Assembly: GCA_028817635.1 (NCBI GenBank)
Contig: JAPPPH010000213.1
Location: 7,161 to 20,124 of the forward strand
Source: Verrucomicrobiales bacterium
GTDB taxonomy: Bacteria > Verrucomicrobiota > Verrucomicrobiia > Limisphaerales > UBA1096
Reading direction: 5' to 3'
Length of the DNA: 12,964 nt
The notes beneath the pieces were generated by a model. It saw nothing but the letters and a program-made list of their open reading frames with translations. It was not told the origin of the DNA and made no database searches. Made by a program: the position numbers and the translations under genes. Below, in pieces: positions 1 to 6,448 of this stretch. Numbering within the stretch: the stretch's first letter is position 1; the number at the start of each line of letters is the position of its first letter.

Positions 1-615
1 GCGCGGGTGCGCGCATGAAAAAAGTGGCGGCCCAGGCCAGACGGAGTTGTCTCGCCGGGATGGAATTCCTCGAGGGCATCCCCGGGAGCATCGGCGGCGG
101 GTTGCGGATGAATGCCGGCGCGATGGGAAGCGAGATGGTCGAGATCGTCGAGAGTATGCGCTTCATGGACACCGCCGGGAAGGTGTTCGAAATGGCCGCG
201 AGCGACATCGAGTTTTCCTACCGAAGCTGTCCGCTTTTGAAAAACCAGATCGCGCTCGGAGCGGTGCTGCGCGGCCGGCCGGACAGCGCGGAGGCGATTG
301 CAGGTCGGATGGGTGAGTACAGCCAAAAACGCTGGGACAGCCAGCCGGCGGCCCGTAGTGCCGGTTGTATTTTTAAAAATCCGGATGCCATCCCGGCCGG
401 GAAGTTGATCGACGAGCTTGGCTTTAAGGGAACGGGTGAAGGGGGGGCGATGGTTTCAGACGGAACACGGCAATTTTATCGTCAACAAAGGGGGCGCCAC
501 TGCGAATGATTTTTTGACTCTGATCGACCGAATCAAGCAGCGTGCAATGGATGAGCGCGGCATCGAACTCAAGACCGAGGTGCAAATTATCGGAGGGACA
601 GCGGAGCATGGTTGA
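1..615 (+). CDS. murB: UDP-N-acetylenolpyruvoylglucosamine reductase (MurB), 5'-partial, with an apparent +1 frameshift
   Basis: MurB reduces UDP-GlcNAc-enolpyruvate to UDP-MurNAc with NADPH and FAD in cytoplasmic peptidoglycan precursor synthesis. The reading frame is open from the window edge (first full codon at position 3), so the FAD-binding N-terminus lies outside. Visible family blocks are GMEFLEGIPGSIGGG, RMNAGAMG, FSYRSC, then SAGCIFKNP, which carries the active-site position as Cys where E. coli has Ser. The frame carrying GGAMVSD ends in unrelated residues and stops at 509, while the expected continuation HGNFIVNKGGATANDF is found one frame over and runs to a TGA at 613-615. Removing one G of the GG at 462-463 joins the two halves as SD-EHGNFIVN. 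The last 8 bases overlap the ddl start, fitting a cell-wall operon. Gene identity is very sure; whether the shift is biological or a sequencing error cannot be told here. Confidence 0.9.
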
Positions 616-1537
616 GCCGATCGATATTTGCGTGATGCTGGGTGGGCCGTCCCCGGAACGGGAGGTCTCGCTACGGTCGGGTGCTGCGGTCGTGGGCGCT
701 TTGCGGGAGGCGGGACATCGGGTGGTCGAATTGGATCCGGCTGATGGTTCCTTTCAGCTACCGCCGAATGTGGACGTGGTCTTTCTCGCGCTACACGGCA
801 CGTACGGTGAGGATGGCACGGTGCAGTCGGAACTGGATGCGCTTGGCGTGCCGTACACCGGTTGCAGTGCGGCGGTGAGTCGCTTGGCTTTTGACAAGGT
901 GCAAACCAAGCGGACGTGCGCCGGGCACAGCTTGGCCATGGCCAACGATGTGGTGATCGAGGAGCAGGACGCGGAACTGCCGCTTGGCCTGAAACTGCCG
1001 CTGGTACTCAAGCCTGCGACACAGGGGTCGAGCATCGGGTTGGAATTTGTGGACACTGCCTCCGCTTGGCCAAGCGGCTTGGCCAAGGCGTTGGCCCCGG
1101 GCGGGCCGGTTTTGGTGGAAGAGAAAATCTTGGGCCGCGAGGTCACGGCCGGGGTTGTAGGCGGCGAGGCACTGCCGCTGGTGGAGATTCGGCCTAAGAC
1201 AGGCGCCTACGATTACAAGAACAAATACACCACCGGAGCCACCGAGTACATTTGCCCTGCGGAGTTTGATGAAGCAACCACGATGCGAATCCAGACTGCG
1301 GCTGGCCAAGCGCTGGCTGCTGTTGGCGGCGTAAGCTACGTGCGGGTGGATTTCATAGTGCGCGATAGCGGCGAGCCGGTGCTGCTGGAGATCAACACGC
1401 TGCCTGGCATGACGGAGACCAGCCTGTTGCCCAAGGCGGCTGAGGCGGCCGGGATGAGTTTTACTGAGCTTTGCCAGCGTCTCGTGGATCTGGCGCTCGA
1501 GCCGGCAGGGCAGGTGGCGCAACCGGAACTAATTTGA
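608..1537 (+). CDS. ddl: D-alanine--D-alanine ligase
   Basis: This ATP-grasp ligase joins two D-Ala to make the dipeptide end of the peptidoglycan stem. I chose the ATG at 608 (309 aa, normal for the family) because GGAGGG lies 10 bp upstream at 592-597 and the protein then begins just before the Ddl N-terminal signature GGPSPEREVSLRSG. Other family blocks are LALHGTYGEDG, LVLKPATQGSSIG (ATP binding), YDYKNKYTTGATEYICP (omega-loop region of the D-Ala-D-Ala type) and LLEINTLPGMTETSLLP (metal ligands near the C-terminus). The start overlaps the murB end by 8 bp, and ftsQ begins 1 bp after the stop. Two copies of the iterated palindrome lie at about residues 152-160, in a helix region that varies in the family. 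By my recollection of the E. coli protein they do not change the overall length there. Confidence 0.95.
   Translation: MVEPIDICVMLGGPSPEREVSLRSGAAVVGALREAGHRVVELDPADGSFQLPPNVDVVFLALHGTYGEDGTVQSELDALGVPYTGCSAAVSRLAFDKVQTKRTCAGHSLAMANDVVIEEQDAELPLGLKLPLVLKPATQGSSIGLEFVDTASAWPSGLAKALAPGGPVLVEEKILGREVTAGVVGGEALPLVEIRPKTGAYDYKNKYTTGATEYICPAEFDEATTMRIQTAAGQALAAVGGVSYVRVDFIVRDSGEPVLLEINTLPGMTETSLLPKAAEAAGMSFTELCQRLVDLALEPAGQVAQPELI
1062..1087. repeat. Two adjacent copies of the iterated TTGGCCAA palindrome inside ddl
   Basis: CCGCTTGGCCAAGCGG at 1062-1077 is a perfect 16-bp palindrome. It is followed at 1078-1087 by CTTGGCCAAG. The core start points are 13 bp apart, so the two copies are read in different frames (Ala-Trp-Pro-Ser, then Leu-Ala-Lys). 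A related 14-bp palindrome with a CATG centre, TTGGCCATGGCCAA, lies upstream at 932-945. Confidence 0.9.
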
Positions 1538-1538
1538 C

Positions 1539-2498
1539 ATGGCACTGAAATCAAAACGGCGCAACAAGAAGACCACGCAAAAGAACGTGTTGTCGGTCAA
1601 GGTGCAGTCGCAGCAATCCCGCCGGGAGCGACTGCGTTGGCTGCGTTCTTTTGCCGCGTTGGTCGTGGCCATCGTGGCGCTGATCCTGGGGAGCTGGCTT
1701 GGAGGCGGCTTTGCGTTGAACCGGTTGGTGTATGAAAACGAATCGTTCGCCGTGACGGAGATGGATTATCGCACGGACGGGATCATCAGCGAAAACCAAC
1801 TGCAGGACTGGGGCGGCGTGCGGATGGGCGACAACCTGCTCTCGCTCGACTTGCTCCGCATCAAGCGGAATATCGAACTGACACCCCGCGTGAAGATGGC
1901 TTCGGTCGAGCGAATCCTGCCGGACACGCTGCAGGTGCGTGTGACAGAGCGTGTGCCAATGGCGCAAATCTGGGTCTGGCAAAGAGGAGGTGAGAGTCCC
2001 GGGGGGTACGATTGTGTGCGGCTGCAGGTGGATGAGTCCGGTCACGTCATGCCTCCGATCGCAGGTCGGTCGGTTGTGATTCCAGAGCAGCAGGCGGAAT
2101 GGTCGTTACCTGTCATTGCCGGGATCGAACTCAAGACGCTGCGCTCCCTCGCGCCGGGGCGATCCGCAGAACTACCAAAACTGCAGTCGGCGTTGCAGTT
2201 GATCCGGGAATATCGCCGGTCGACCCTCGCGGGGGAGTTGGATCTGCGCGTGGTGGATCTTTCACAGCCGCGCATACTCCGGGTGACCACCGGCGATGGC
2301 GGGCAGATCGATCTCGCGACCAGCCGGTTGACGCAACAATTTTCCCGTTGGGCACGCATTCGTGCGCATGGTGAAAAATATGGCCTCGCCATTGAGACGA
2401 TGGACCTCTCCGTGACCAATAACGTACCGGTTCGCTGGATGCTCTCGCCAACCATCGCAGAGGAGGTACGCAATGGCCGGAAAGTTGCCGGGAACTAA
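1539..2498 (+). CDS. ftsQ: Cell division protein FtsQ
   Basis: FtsQ is a bitopic inner-membrane divisome protein linking early and late division proteins through FtsB/FtsL. The 319-residue product has a basic cytoplasmic N-terminus (residues 1-36, many Lys/Arg), one hydrophobic segment at about 37-57, then a periplasmic part. The POTRA-like region is about 70-139 and includes the pattern RVKMASVERILPDTLQVRVTER, characteristic of the FtsQ/DivIB POTRA end. Sequence conservation in this family is low, so the call rests on topology, the POTRA signature and its place between ddl and ftsA. The ATG is 1 bp after the ddl stop, with no strong ribosome-binding site, suggesting translational coupling. 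No copies of the iterated palindrome occur in this gene. Confidence 0.88.
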   Translation: MALKSKRRNKKTTQKNVLSVKVQSQQSRRERLRWLRSFAALVVAIVALILGSWLGGGFALNRLVYENESFAVTEMDYRTDGIISENQLQDWGGVRMGDNLLSLDLLRIKRNIELTPRVKMASVERILPDTLQVRVTERVPMAQIWVWQRGGESPGGYDCVRLQVDESGHVMPPIAGRSVVIPEQQAEWSLPVIAGIELKTLRSLAPGRSAELPKLQSALQLIREYRRSTLAGELDLRVVDLSQPRILRVTTGDGGQIDLATSRLTQQFSRWARIRAHGEKYGLAIETMDLSVTNNVPVRWMLSPTIAEEVRNGRKVAGN

Positions 2499-2503
2499 AA
2501 ACC

Positions 2504-3727
2504 ATGAGCGATACACAAATCATCGTAGGCCTCGAGATCGGCACTTCAAAGGTGTGCGTCGCCGTGGGGGAGGTGAGCGACAATCAGGTGGTCAACATCA
2601 TCGGCCTGGGCCAGTCCAAATCCCGCGGTGTACGCAAAGGCGAGATCGTCGATGCCTCGCTGGTCGAGGAGGACGTTCGCAATGCCATTGTCGAGGCCGA
2701 GCACATGGCGGATGTCGAGATTCGCTCGGTTTTTCTCGGAGTGACCGGCAGCCACATGCGGGGATTCAACAATACCGGGGTGCACCCGGTTGTTTCTGCC
2801 GACCGCGAAATTACCGACACCGATATTCAGGATGTCATAAGGAACGCCAAGGCGATCAATCTGCCGAGCGACCACTCGGTGGTGCACGTCATCCGGCAGC
2901 ACTTCAGTGTGGACGGACAGGACGGTGTCCTGAATCCAGAAGGCATGTTGGGCGCGAAGATCGAGGTTGATGTCCACGTGGTCAGCGGTCGTTACAACCG
3001 CCTGCAAAACCCGATTCGCCTTGTCAGCGGACTGCATCTCGAGGTGGACAATATCGCGTTTAACGGGCTGGCCTCATCACTCGCGCTGTTGAGCACCGAG
3101 CAGAAGGAACTGGGCACGTTGGTGATCGATCTCGGGGCCGGCACCACTGAGTACGCGATTTATTCCGCCGGTGTCATCAAACACACCGGTGTGCTGGCGG
3201 TCGGCGGAGACCACGTTTCCAACGATTTGGCCTACGGCCTCAAAGTGCCGCTCGGCCGGGCGGAACAACTGAAGATCGATCACGGCTCAGCCATCATCGA
3301 TCCCGAAGCGAACAACCGTTCCGTGGATTTGTCTTCCGACAGCGTGATCCCCGGCAAAAAAATCAACCTTGGACACCTTCAAATGATCATGTCGATGCGG
3401 CTGCAGGAAACTTTCGAGTTGATTGCCAAGGACATCGAGCAGGCCGGGCTGATTGATTACCTGCGCGCTGGGGTGGTGCTTTGCGGCGGCGGCGCGCGCA
3501 CGCCCTACATCACTCGGTTGGCGCGGGATGTGTTCAACCTGCCATCGGCGATCGGTCGATCCAGTACCGTGAGTGGCATCAAGAACGCGTTGGATGAACC
3601 GGAATTCGCCACGCCTGTTGGCCTGATCAAGTTTGGCGCGTTCCAATCGCAAACCGCACCGAGGCGCGAAGGTTTTGGCCGGGCCATTCGAAAACAATTT
3701 GCGTCACTCTTTGGAGGGAAAAAATGA
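2504..3727 (+). CDS. ftsA: Cell division protein FtsA
   Basis: FtsA is the actin-like ATPase that tethers FtsZ to the membrane and recruits later divisome proteins. At 407 aa it has normal length. Landmarks are the N-terminal phosphate-1 region GLEIGTSKVCVAVGE, a 1C domain around residues 85-165, the phosphate-2 loop VIDLGAGTTEYAIY near residue 207, the adenosine motif VVLCGGGARTPYI near residue 324, and a C-terminal basic amphipathic helix (FGRAIRKQFASLFGGKK) matching the FtsA membrane-targeting sequence. The ATG is 5 bp after the ftsQ stop. The stop overlaps the ftsZ ATG as ATGA (3724-3727). A perfect AGGAGGT at 2461-2467 lies inside ftsQ, too far upstream to be a normal site for this start. 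Confidence 0.96.
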   Translation: MSDTQIIVGLEIGTSKVCVAVGEVSDNQVVNIIGLGQSKSRGVRKGEIVDASLVEEDVRNAIVEAEHMADVEIRSVFLGVTGSHMRGFNNTGVHPVVSADREITDTDIQDVIRNAKAINLPSDHSVVHVIRQHFSVDGQDGVLNPEGMLGAKIEVDVHVVSGRYNRLQNPIRLVSGLHLEVDNIAFNGLASSLALLSTEQKELGTLVIDLGAGTTEYAIYSAGVIKHTGVLAVGGDHVSNDLAYGLKVPLGRAEQLKIDHGSAIIDPEANNRSVDLSSDSVIPGKKINLGHLQMIMSMRLQETFELIAKDIEQAGLIDYLRAGVVLCGGGARTPYITRLARDVFNLPSAIGRSSTVSGIKNALDEPEFATPVGLIKFGAFQSQTAPRREGFGRAIRKQFASLFGGKK

Positions 3728-5070
3728 CCGACACCTCAGCAAAACTCAGCGGCGGCGAACCGGTTATCCGGTTGATTGGACTGGGCGAGACCGGTGTTAA
3801 ACTGGTCGAAACCCTTGCGATGATTGGCCCGGAAGGCGTCGAGTCGCACACCCTCGACACCGACAACCGAAGCCTGTCCCGCTGTCACCAGTCGCAGACG
3901 ATGCTGCTTGGCCAAGCGATCCCCTGTGGCCTAGGCACAGGCGGGGACGTGGCCTTGGCGCGTGCGGCGGTGGAGTCGGACCGAGACCGCTTGGCCAAGC
4001 TGGTCGAGGGCGCAAACCTCGTCTTCGTGATTGCCGGGATGGGGGGCGGCACCGGCACCGGGGCGGCGCCGCTAGTGGCGCGCTTGGCCAAGGAGGCGGG
4101 TGCACTGGTGGTCGGGGTGGCGGCCACGCCGTTTGACTGTGAAGGCACCCGGCGATGCAACCAGGCCACCGGCGGCCTTCGGGACCTCAAGCAGGCGTCC
4201 GATGTGGTGTTTCATTTTTCAAATCAGGACGTGGTGTCGATGACCGGCGCCGAAACCAGCCTGAACAGCGCGCTCGACATCGCGAATCGACATTTGTGTG
4301 AATCGGTGCTCGGCGTGAGCCGGATGCTTCTCGAGCCGGGATTGTTGAATGTCTCGTTCGGAGACCTGCAGTCGGCTGTGCAGGGGCGGCAGAGTCTTGG
4401 CTCCGTGGTGCACGTCGAGGGGAGCGGCGAAGGCCGTGCTGCGGCTGCGGTGGAAAATATGTTGGCCCATCCGGCGGCGCGCGGTGGGGCGGCGTTGCAG
4501 GAGGCGAGCGCGATTCTGGTGCATCTCTCCGGCGGCGAGCAATTATCTCTCGCCGAGATGAACACGGTCACCGAGGCGATCAAGCAACACGCCTCGGCCG
4601 TGGACTTGGTAGTCGGAGCATCCGGGCCGGGGCGAGACGAGGCACTGCAGGTCACCGTCGTGATCGCGCATCAAGTCAAGTTGACTGAAGTGGAGCCCGA
4701 TTTGAGTGCGCCGATCGATAGCCAGTCCAGTGAAGTGGCGAACGTGAGTTTTCCAGAAACCTTTATGCCGTCCGGTGAGACGAGCTATGTGGGGCTCGGG
4801 GAGGATTCCGGTGGTTCGCGTCGCGGCGGTTTTGCCTATACCCCTCCGGCGCCGACGGCGGAGGCGATCACGCCGGAACTGAAGGACAGCCTGCTCGAGG
4901 CGGCGGCGAGGCAGGAGCCGGATCGAAAAAAGCGAAAGAAAATCACGCAGGAAATGCTGCCACTCGAGATTGTGTCCAAGGGGCGTTTTGAGAAAAGCGA
5001 ACCAACCATTCACAAGGGCGAAGACCTTGACCAGCCCACATACATTCGACGCGGGATGGTATTGAACTGA
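3724..5070 (+). CDS. ftsZ: Cell division protein FtsZ, divergent
   Basis: FtsZ is the tubulin-like GTPase that forms the division ring. The ATG overlaps the ftsA stop and has GGAGGG 5 bp upstream (3713-3718). The tubulin G-box GMGGGTGTGAAP is intact (GGGTGTG at residues 107-113), and PGLLN-type and LVHLSGG blocks follow. Several normally conserved elements are altered. The N-terminal glycine cluster reads GLGETG, not GGGGGN. The T7 loop reads NVSFGD (N209, S211, D214), so the first aspartate of NVDFAD is Ser while the second is kept. The nucleotide-side IPND motif reads FSNQ. At 448 aa it has a long linker from about residue 325. It ends with DLDQPTYIRRG, a good match to the conserved C-terminal peptide that binds FtsA (compare DLDIPAFLRR). 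Last gene of the operon; its 5' half holds three copies of the iterated palindrome. Confidence 0.92.
   Translation: MTDTSAKLSGGEPVIRLIGLGETGVKLVETLAMIGPEGVESHTLDTDNRSLSRCHQSQTMLLGQAIPCGLGTGGDVALARAAVESDRDRLAKLVEGANLVFVIAGMGGGTGTGAAPLVARLAKEAGALVVGVAATPFDCEGTRRCNQATGGLRDLKQASDVVFHFSNQDVVSMTGAETSLNSALDIANRHLCESVLGVSRMLLEPGLLNVSFGDLQSAVQGRQSLGSVVHVEGSGEGRAAAAVENMLAHPAARGGAALQEASAILVHLSGGEQLSLAEMNTVTEAIKQHASAVDLVVGASGPGRDEALQVTVVIAHQVKLTEVEPDLSAPIDSQSSEVANVSFPETFMPSGETSYVGLGEDSGGSRRGGFAYTPPAPTAEAITPELKDSLLEAAARQEPDRKKRKKITQEMLPLEIVSKGRFEKSEPTIHKGEDLDQPTYIRRGMVLN
3906..3917. repeat. Iterated palindrome copy in ftsZ (GCTTGGCCAAGC)
   Basis: Perfect 12-bp palindrome read as Leu-Gly-Gln-Ala in FtsZ. 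Confidence 0.9.
3989..4000. repeat. Iterated palindrome copy in ftsZ (GCTTGGCCAAGC)
   Basis: Perfect 12-bp palindrome read as Leu-Ala-Lys in FtsZ, just before the G-box strand. Its core starts 83 bp after that of the previous copy. Confidence 0.9.
4083..4092. repeat. Iterated palindrome copy in ftsZ (CTTGGCCAAG)
   Basis: Ten-bp palindrome read as Leu-Ala-Lys, just after the FtsZ G-box. Its core starts 93 bp after that of the preceding copy. Confidence 0.88.
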
Positions 5071-5086
5071 GCGCTTGGCCAAGCGC
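5071..5086. repeat. Iterated palindrome between the convergent ftsZ and FGE genes
   Basis: GCGCTTGGCCAAGCGC is a perfect 16-bp palindrome starting on the base after the ftsZ TGA, and it fills most of the 24-bp gap to the FGE stop codon. It could fold as a 6-bp stem with a GGCC loop. No proper U-tract follows on either strand, so a terminator role is possible but not shown. Confidence 0.9.
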
Positions 5087-5094
5087 CTGGCTTG

Positions 5095-6195
5095 TTACTT
5101 CTTTTCGGGAGGTGATCCCTCGGCAACGAGCCGAAAGCCGGTATGACTCAGACCGGTGTCCGGGCTGGTTTTCATCCGCGCCGCAGGCCGATAGCCGGTG
5201 CAGTAAAGTTCGCTGCAAAGAAAAGAACCACCACGGGTGATTCGCTTGGCCGTGTTGGGCTCGTTCGGGTCGAAACTGGTCGCCGGCCCCTTGGGATTAT
5301 CCTTTGGACTCTCCCCGTAATAGTCTGCCCGGTACCAATCCATGCACCATTCCCACACGTTGCCGGCCATGTCGTACAATCCATAGCCGTTGGCGGAAAA
5401 CTGTCCGACCGGGGCAGACATGCGGAAGCCGTCCTCGGTGGTGTTTTGATTCGGAAAGCGGCCCTGCCAAAAGTTGGCGATGCATTTTTCGTCCGGCTTG
5501 AGTTCCTCACCCCAGATGTATTTTTTTCCGTCGAGACCACCCCGGGCGGCAAACTCCCATTCAGCCTCGGTGGGCAATCGGTGAGTCACCCCGGTGCGCT
5601 TGGTCATCCATTCGGCGTAGGCCATGGCATCGAACCAGCAAACGTTTACGACCGGGTGCTCCTCCATGCCATCGATCGAGTCGTCCGGGCCGGTTGGGTG
5701 CTGCCAGTCGGCACCCTGCCGCCACACCCACCAGGCGCGGTGATTGTTGAGGGGCACGTTCCCTGGGGGAGGGTCGAACACCACGGCGCCGGGCACCAAC
5801 TTGTCGGCCGGGACACCGGGGAAATCCAGCGGATCCGGCTTTTGCTCTGCCACCGTCACGTATTTGGTTTCGTTGACGAATTCGGCAAATTGCCGGTTGG
5901 TGACTTCCGTCTTATCCATCCAAAACCCGGCCACGGTGACTTGGTGGATGGGGCGTTCATCCGGTTTTTCGTCATCGGAACCCATCGCGAATGTGCCGCC
6001 CGGGATCCAAGCCATGTGATCCGTTTCGAATCCCACCGCTTGAATCGCCGGTGAGTTATCTGTGGCCTGAGTTTGTGAGACGGCTGGAGAGTTGTTCGTG
6101 GCAGTATCGGAGCAGCCCGTCATGAACACCGCCGATCCGGTGAGAATCGCGATGGCAAATCGGGCAACGGAGGTTGCGGAGTCGTACATAACCAT
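5095..6195 (-). CDS. Formylglycine-generating enzyme (FGE/SUMF1 family), predicted lipoprotein
   Basis: FGE oxidises a cysteine in type I sulfatases to the catalytic formylglycine. The protein shows the whole FGE fold signature in order: IPGGTFAMGSDD, VTVAGFWMDKTEVTN, HPVVNVCWFDAMAYAEW, RLPTEAEWEFAARGG, NGYGLYDMAGNVWEW and a terminal TGFRL. It retains the cysteine pair of catalytic FGEs in GGSFLCSELYCTGYRPAAR (C327 and C332 from this start), aligned by eye with C336/C341 of human FGE. Many SUMF1-fold proteins lack that pair. The N-terminus is a signal peptide ending in FMTGC, so it is probably a lipoprotein anchored at Cys28, outside the cytoplasm. The ATG at 6195 (366 aa) was preferred to an upstream TTG because the extra residues would merely translate two palindrome copies; an ATG at 6189 is also possible. 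It stands alone and convergent to ftsZ; no sulfatase gene is in the window. Confidence 0.9.
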   Translation of the reverse strand: MVMYDSATSVARFAIAILTGSAVFMTGCSDTATNNSPAVSQTQATDNSPAIQAVGFETDHMAWIPGGTFAMGSDDEKPDERPIHQVTVAGFWMDKTEVTNRQFAEFVNETKYVTVAEQKPDPLDFPGVPADKLVPGAVVFDPPPGNVPLNNHRAWWVWRQGADWQHPTGPDDSIDGMEEHPVVNVCWFDAMAYAEWMTKRTGVTHRLPTEAEWEFAARGGLDGKKYIWGEELKPDEKCIANFWQGRFPNQNTTEDGFRMSAPVGQFSANGYGLYDMAGNVWEWCMDWYRADYYGESPKDNPKGPATSFDPNEPNTAKRITRGGSFLCSELYCTGYRPAARMKTSPDTGLSHTGFRLVAEGSPPEKK

Positions 6196-6199
6196 GGGT

Positions 6200-6274
6200 G
6201 CTTGGCCAAGCCGAAGCGGGGCGGAAGCTATCAAGTTGGCCAAGGGTGGTCACGTAATTACGCTTGGCCAAGCG
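6200..6274. repeat. Cluster of three iterated palindrome copies upstream of the FGE gene
   Basis: GCTTGGCCAAGC at 6200-6211, the bare core TTGGCCAA at 6236-6243, and CGCTTGGCCAAGCG at 6261-6274. Core start-to-start distances are 34 and 28 bp. The first copy ends 5 bp from the preferred FGE start codon. Confidence 0.9.
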
Positions 6275-6317
6275 CGATAACTCCAAAACAGGCGAAATCG
6301 TTGGGGCTAAAATAAAT

Positions 6318-6337
6318 AAAAAAAACCTGATTTTTTT
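6318..6337. repeat. A-tract/T-tract inverted repeat
   Basis: Eight A, a CCTGA spacer and seven T form a short AT hairpin or bent-DNA element between two divergent genes. It may help promoter activity or be chance in AT-rich spacer DNA. Confidence 0.4.
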
Positions 6338-6448
6338 GTGGAAATCGGGGTTCTCTTTGGTAGATTTCCGCGCCTCGTTTTGGCCGACGGGTCGCAGAAG
6401 GCCAGCAGTGGAGGGAGATTTGCGGCCGAGAAACTATTTTTTTAACTC

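Larger units (their letters stand above)
6196..6448. other. Divergent intergenic region between the FGE gene and the dksA-like gene
   Basis: This 253-bp stretch must hold the promoters of both divergent genes, but I see no convincing -35/-10 pair on either strand. It contains three iterated palindromes (6200-6274) and an A8-CCTGA-T7 inverted repeat at 6318-6337. A 7-bp inverted repeat, GGAAATC (6340-6346) with GATTTCC (6363-6369), is also present. The stretch is more AT-rich than the genes around it. Confidence 0.6.

Noticed and set aside
791..1522. A 243-codon open frame on the minus strand opposite ddl
   Set aside because: ddl on the plus strand shows all expected family motifs. The antisense product has no recognisable domain and is a coding shadow.
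2461..2475. Perfect AGGAGGT followed by ATG as a possible upstream ftsA start
   Set aside because: This ATG is not in frame with ftsA and leads into a shadow frame; the FtsA N-terminus fits the ATG at 2504.
1088..3905. A 2.8-kb stretch over ftsQ and ftsA with no palindrome copy, as a possible exclusion zone
   Set aside because: With a mean spacing of about 650 bp, one gap of this size among 20 copies is not very unlikely.
3724..5070. The divergent FtsZ as a bacterial tubulin (BtubA/BtubB type)
   Set aside because: The ftsQ-ftsA context, FtsZ-type N-terminal domain blocks and the FtsA-binding C-terminal peptide identify it as FtsZ.
5881..5905. Inverted repeat CGGCAA-A-TTGCCG inside the FGE gene
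   Set aside because: A single occurrence within coding sequence and not related to the iterated palindrome; likely chance.
5143..6054. A 303-codon open frame on the plus strand opposite the FGE gene
   Set aside because: It is antisense to a gene with clear family motifs throughout and has no recognisable domain. Long shadow frames are common in GC-rich DNA.
6196..6243. TTG at 6243 as the FGE start
   Set aside because: The added residues translate palindrome copies and would place 16 non-hydrophobic residues ahead of a normal signal peptide; ATG at 6195 or 6189 fits better.
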